The notes below the pieces were generated by a model. That model ran no database searches, was not told the origin of the DNA, and saw only the letters and a list, made by a program, of their open reading frames with translations. Below are positions 61,895 through 64,000 of a DNA stretch of 64,000 nt, in pieces (position 1 is the first letter of the stretch; each line of letters opens with the position of its first letter). Origin of the DNA: Lysobacterales bacterium (GTDB lineage: Bacteria; Pseudomonadota; Gammaproteobacteria; Xanthomonadales; Xanthomonadaceae); assembly GCA_016718605.1 (NCBI GenBank), contig JADKCY010000002.1, forward strand, positions 682,001 through 746,000. The letters run 5' to 3'. Both the position numbers and the translations under genes were made by a program.

Positions 61895-62362
61895 TTACCA
61901 GCGGTAATGCGAGAAAGCCTTATTGGCCTCTGCCATACGATGAGTTTCTTCACGCTTTTTGACAGCGCCGCCGCGACTTTCAGCGGCGTCCAAGAGCTCT
62001 CCAGCCAATTTTCGCGGCATGGAAGTTTCACCTCGCTTGCGAGCTGACTCGATCACCCAGCGCATGGCCAAGGCAACCCGTCGCGCCGACCGAACTTCAA
62101 CAGGCACTTGGTAGGTCGCACCGCCAACGCGGCGCGACTTGACCTCGACAGAAGGCGCAACGTTGCCAAGCGCCTTCTCAACGAGATCCAAAGGATTCGC
62201 ACTTTTCTGCCCAATGACATCCATGGCACCGTAAACGATGCGCTCAGCAACGGCCTTCTTGCCGCTCTGCATCACCATATTGATGAAGCGCGCAACCATT
62301 TGACTGCTGTGCTTCGGATCGGGAAGAACGGTGCGCGTTCCGGGGGAACCTTTACGGGACAT
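61895..62362 (-). CDS. rpsG: 30S ribosomal protein S7
   Basis: 155 residues: KHSSQMVARFINMVMQSGKK and VKSRRVGGATYQVPVEVRSA. It starts assembly of the 30S head and, in Escherichia coli, regulates the str operon. Confidence 0.97.
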   Translation of the reverse strand: MSRKGSPGTRTVLPDPKHSSQMVARFINMVMQSGKKAVAERIVYGAMDVIGQKSANPLDLVEKALGNVAPSVEVKSRRVGGATYQVPVEVRSARRVALAMRWVIESARKRGETSMPRKLAGELLDAAESRGGAVKKREETHRMAEANKAFSHYRW

Positions 62363-62421
62363 GATGCAAACCTGATTTTAAATAGATCGGAAAAACCCAA
62401 TGCTGGACATCCAGCACGCAA

Positions 62422-62796
62422 TCACTTCTTCGGACGCTTCGCGCCATATTTCGAGCGACCTTGACGCCGCTTGGCGACGCCAACCGCATCCAAGGAACCG
62501 CGAACGGTGTGATAGCGCACACCCGGCAGATCCTTTACACGCCCGCCGCGAATCAACACCACGGAGTGCTCTTGGAGGTTGTGACCTTCGCCACCGATGT
62601 AACTGATCACCTCAAAGCCGTTGGTCAACCTGACCTTCGCAACTTTGCGCAGAGCGGAGTTGGGCTTCTTCGGAGTTGTAGTGTAAACACGCGTGCAAAC
62701 ACCGCGCCGCTGTGGGCAGCTTGCCAAGGCAGGTGATGCACTTTTGTAGGTTTTCGGTTGCCGGGGCTTACGCACCAGCTGATTGATCGTCGCCAT
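62422..62796 (-). CDS. rpsL: 30S ribosomal protein S12
   Basis: 124 residues: MATINQLVRKPRQPKTYKSA start, TTPKKPNSALRKVAKVRLTN and GGRVKDLPGVRYHTVRGSLD. The residues altered in streptomycin resistance (Lys43 in KKPNS, Lys88 in RVKDLPG) are wild type. First gene after the str promoter. Confidence 0.98.
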   Translation of the reverse strand: MATINQLVRKPRQPKTYKSASPALASCPQRRGVCTRVYTTTPKKPNSALRKVAKVRLTNGFEVISYIGGEGHNLQEHSVVLIRGGRVKDLPGVRYHTVRGSLDAVGVAKRRQGRSKYGAKRPKK

Positions 62797-62855
62797 GTTG
62801 ATGCAACCTCAGAAAAAATCGACGGCAAAGCCCACCCGGCCAGCCAAGACCAAGA

Positions 62856-62885
62856 AGTATAAAACGCGCTTGACGCCGCCGTCAA
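62856..62885 (-). promoter_or_regulatory. Sigma-70 type promoter for the str operon
   Basis: TTGACG (62880-62885) and TATACT (62856-62861) on the minus strand are separated by 18 bases, 60 bases before the rpsL start. An 18-base perfect palindrome, 62876-62893, covers the -35 box. It probably drives rpsL-rpsG-fusA-tuf and, in part, genes beyond. Confidence 0.75.
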
Positions 62886-62922
62886 TTGACGGCGTCAAAC
62901 TCAGCTTCCCTGCCCCGAACAC

Positions 62923-62941
62923 GAGGCGCATCCTGCGCCTC
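62923..62941 (-). terminator. Hairpin after rpoC (possible terminator)
   Basis: Eight-base perfect arms GAGGCGCA and TGCGCCTC with a three-base loop, 50 bases past the rpoC stop. No T-run follows, so it may be a weak or Rho-assisted terminator. Confidence 0.5.
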
Positions 62942-62991
62942 ATTTCGTATGTTTAGTGCCATTTAGACGCAGTGAATCCAACTGGAATCAC

Positions 62992-64000
62992 TCAGTTTTC
63001 GCTTGCCTCGGAGCCCAGTTCCGCGGAAGAAGTTGAACGTAAAACACTCAACTCCGCGTCTGTAAGTTCCCCTGAGCCGCGGCGACGCTTGCTGTGATAC
63101 GCAAGGCCGGTACCGGCTGGAATCAAGCGACCCACGATAACATTCTCCTTCAGACCTCGCAAGGTATCTCGTGTGCCACGAACTGCTGCCTCTGTCAGCA
63201 CACGCGTCGTTTCCTGGAACGAAGCCGCCGAAATGAAGGACTCGGTCGCCAGCGAAGCCTTCGTAATACCGAGCAGAACAGGGTCATACTTTGCCAGAAT
63301 TCCGCTGCGAGCATTGACCCTGCTGTTTTCCTCGAGCACACGGACACGGTCCATCTGCTCTCCACGCAAGAAACGCGTGTCTCCTGCGTCCGTTACCTCA
63401 ACCTTCCGCAACATCTGGCGGATGATCGTTTCGATATGCTTGTCGTTGATTTTGACGCCTTGCAAACGGTAGACATCCTGAATTTCCTTCACCAGATAGG
63501 CGGCCAGAGGCTCCACACCCTTCAGACGCAGGATATCTTGGGGATTCGGCTCGCCGTCTACCACGGTCTCGCCCTTCTCGACGTGCTCACCCTCGAAAAC
63601 GATGATCTGGCGGTACTTCGGAATGAGTTCTTCGTGCTCGTTTCCGTCGGCGTCTTTGATGATTAGACGCTGCTTACCCTTTGTGTCTTTGCCGAAACTG
63701 ACCACACCAGAACGTTCAGCCAGAATGGCTTGGTCTTTGGGTTTTCTCGCCTCGAACAGGTCCGCGACACGAGGCAGACCACCGGTGATATCGCGGGTTT
63801 TCGAGGCTTCCTGCGGAATCTTCGCAACGACATCGCCGACACCCACCGGCGCGCCATCCTGCAAATTGACCACGGATCGTGGCGGCAGCAGGTACTGCGC
63901 TGGCAAGTCGGTTCCAGGAATGCTGAGATCTTTTCCGTTGGCATCCACAATGCGAACAATTGGACGAAGATCCTTACCCTGCGAACCGCGGCGCTTAGGA
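62992..64000 (-). CDS. rpoC: RNA polymerase beta-prime subunit, C-terminal part
   Basis: The frame enters from the right edge and ends at 62992, giving the last 336 residues. TRDITGGLPRVADLFEARKP, RLQGVKINDKHIETIIRQML, SFISAASFQETTRVLTEAAV and GLAYHSKRR are characteristic of the RpoC jaw and C-terminus. No start codon is in the window. Confidence 0.97.
   Translation of the reverse strand, partial: PKRRGSQGKDLRPIVRIVDANGKDLSIPGTDLPAQYLLPPRSVVNLQDGAPVGVGDVVAKIPQEASKTRDITGGLPRVADLFEARKPKDQAILAERSGVVSFGKDTKGKQRLIIKDADGNEHEELIPKYRQIIVFEGEHVEKGETVVDGEPNPQDILRLKGVEPLAAYLVKEIQDVYRLQGVKINDKHIETIIRQMLRKVEVTDAGDTRFLRGEQMDRVRVLEENSRVNARSGILAKYDPVLLGITKASLATESFISAASFQETTRVLTEAAVRGTRDTLRGLKENVIVGRLIPAGTGLAYHSKRRRGSGELTDAELSVLRSTSSAELGSEASEN

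Overview
The window looks like a chromosomal segment of a polar-flagellated gammaproteobacterium, most likely from the order Lysobacterales (Xanthomonadales; possibly Rhodanobacteraceae-like). The basis is the gene order fliPQR-flhB-flhA-flhF-flhG-fliA-cheYZA-motCD-parC-parP, the high GC content, a chromosomal-type integron integrase relic, and secreted proteins ending in an F-x-[DN]-G-F-E motif, which I recall as common in that group. This is inference; there is no rRNA gene in the window to confirm it.

Layout. 1-1830: relic of a chromosomal integron. Minus-strand SDR and VOC genes start next to GTTRRRY-type core sites and lie divergent from a broken integron integrase; IS110- and IS3-family fragments sit between them. 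2090-8704: an XRE-DUF805 membrane regulator, a secreted alpha/beta hydrolase, a small secreted protein and a 1369-residue secreted FG-GAP repeat protein. A direct repeat of about 175 bp, which carries the fliP promoter region, flanks the last gene. 9100-30518: flagellar export genes, flagellar placement genes (flhF, flhG), sigma-28, chemotaxis cluster 1 (cheY, cheZ, cheA, motC, motD, parC, parP) and chemotaxis cluster 2 (STAS protein, cheY, P2-containing cheA, cheR, cheD, cheB, and a cytoplasmic-type MCP).

I read three sigma-54 type promoters (before fliP, the STAS gene and cheR) and one sigma-28 promoter (before the MCP gene). This suggests the usual hierarchy: an RpoN tier makes the export gate and FliA, and FliA then switches on the receptor. 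30519-34500 is an insertion-sequence graveyard containing IS110 fragments, an IS3 fragment, a methyltransferase gene and a secreted YWTD-type propeller.

34596-44738 is ordinary chromosome: a DUF1801 protein, YggT, a DUF4426 protein and a histidine phosphatase on the plus strand, then an acyltransferase, two amidohydrolase-like secreted proteins, class II DAHP synthase and DsbB on the minus strand.

44842-64000 is the str-S10-spc-alpha translation supercluster, all on the minus strand, from the end of rpoC through rpsL, rpsG, fusA, tuf and the ribosomal protein genes to secY, rpoA and rplQ, closed by a hairpin terminator. rpmJ is missing from its usual place after secY. I saw no tRNA or rRNA gene and no CRISPR array. 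The most interesting signals are the IS110 left ends that repeatedly abut integron-type core sites, the duplicated fliP promoter flanking the FG-GAP gene, and the unusual composition of the two chemotaxis clusters.
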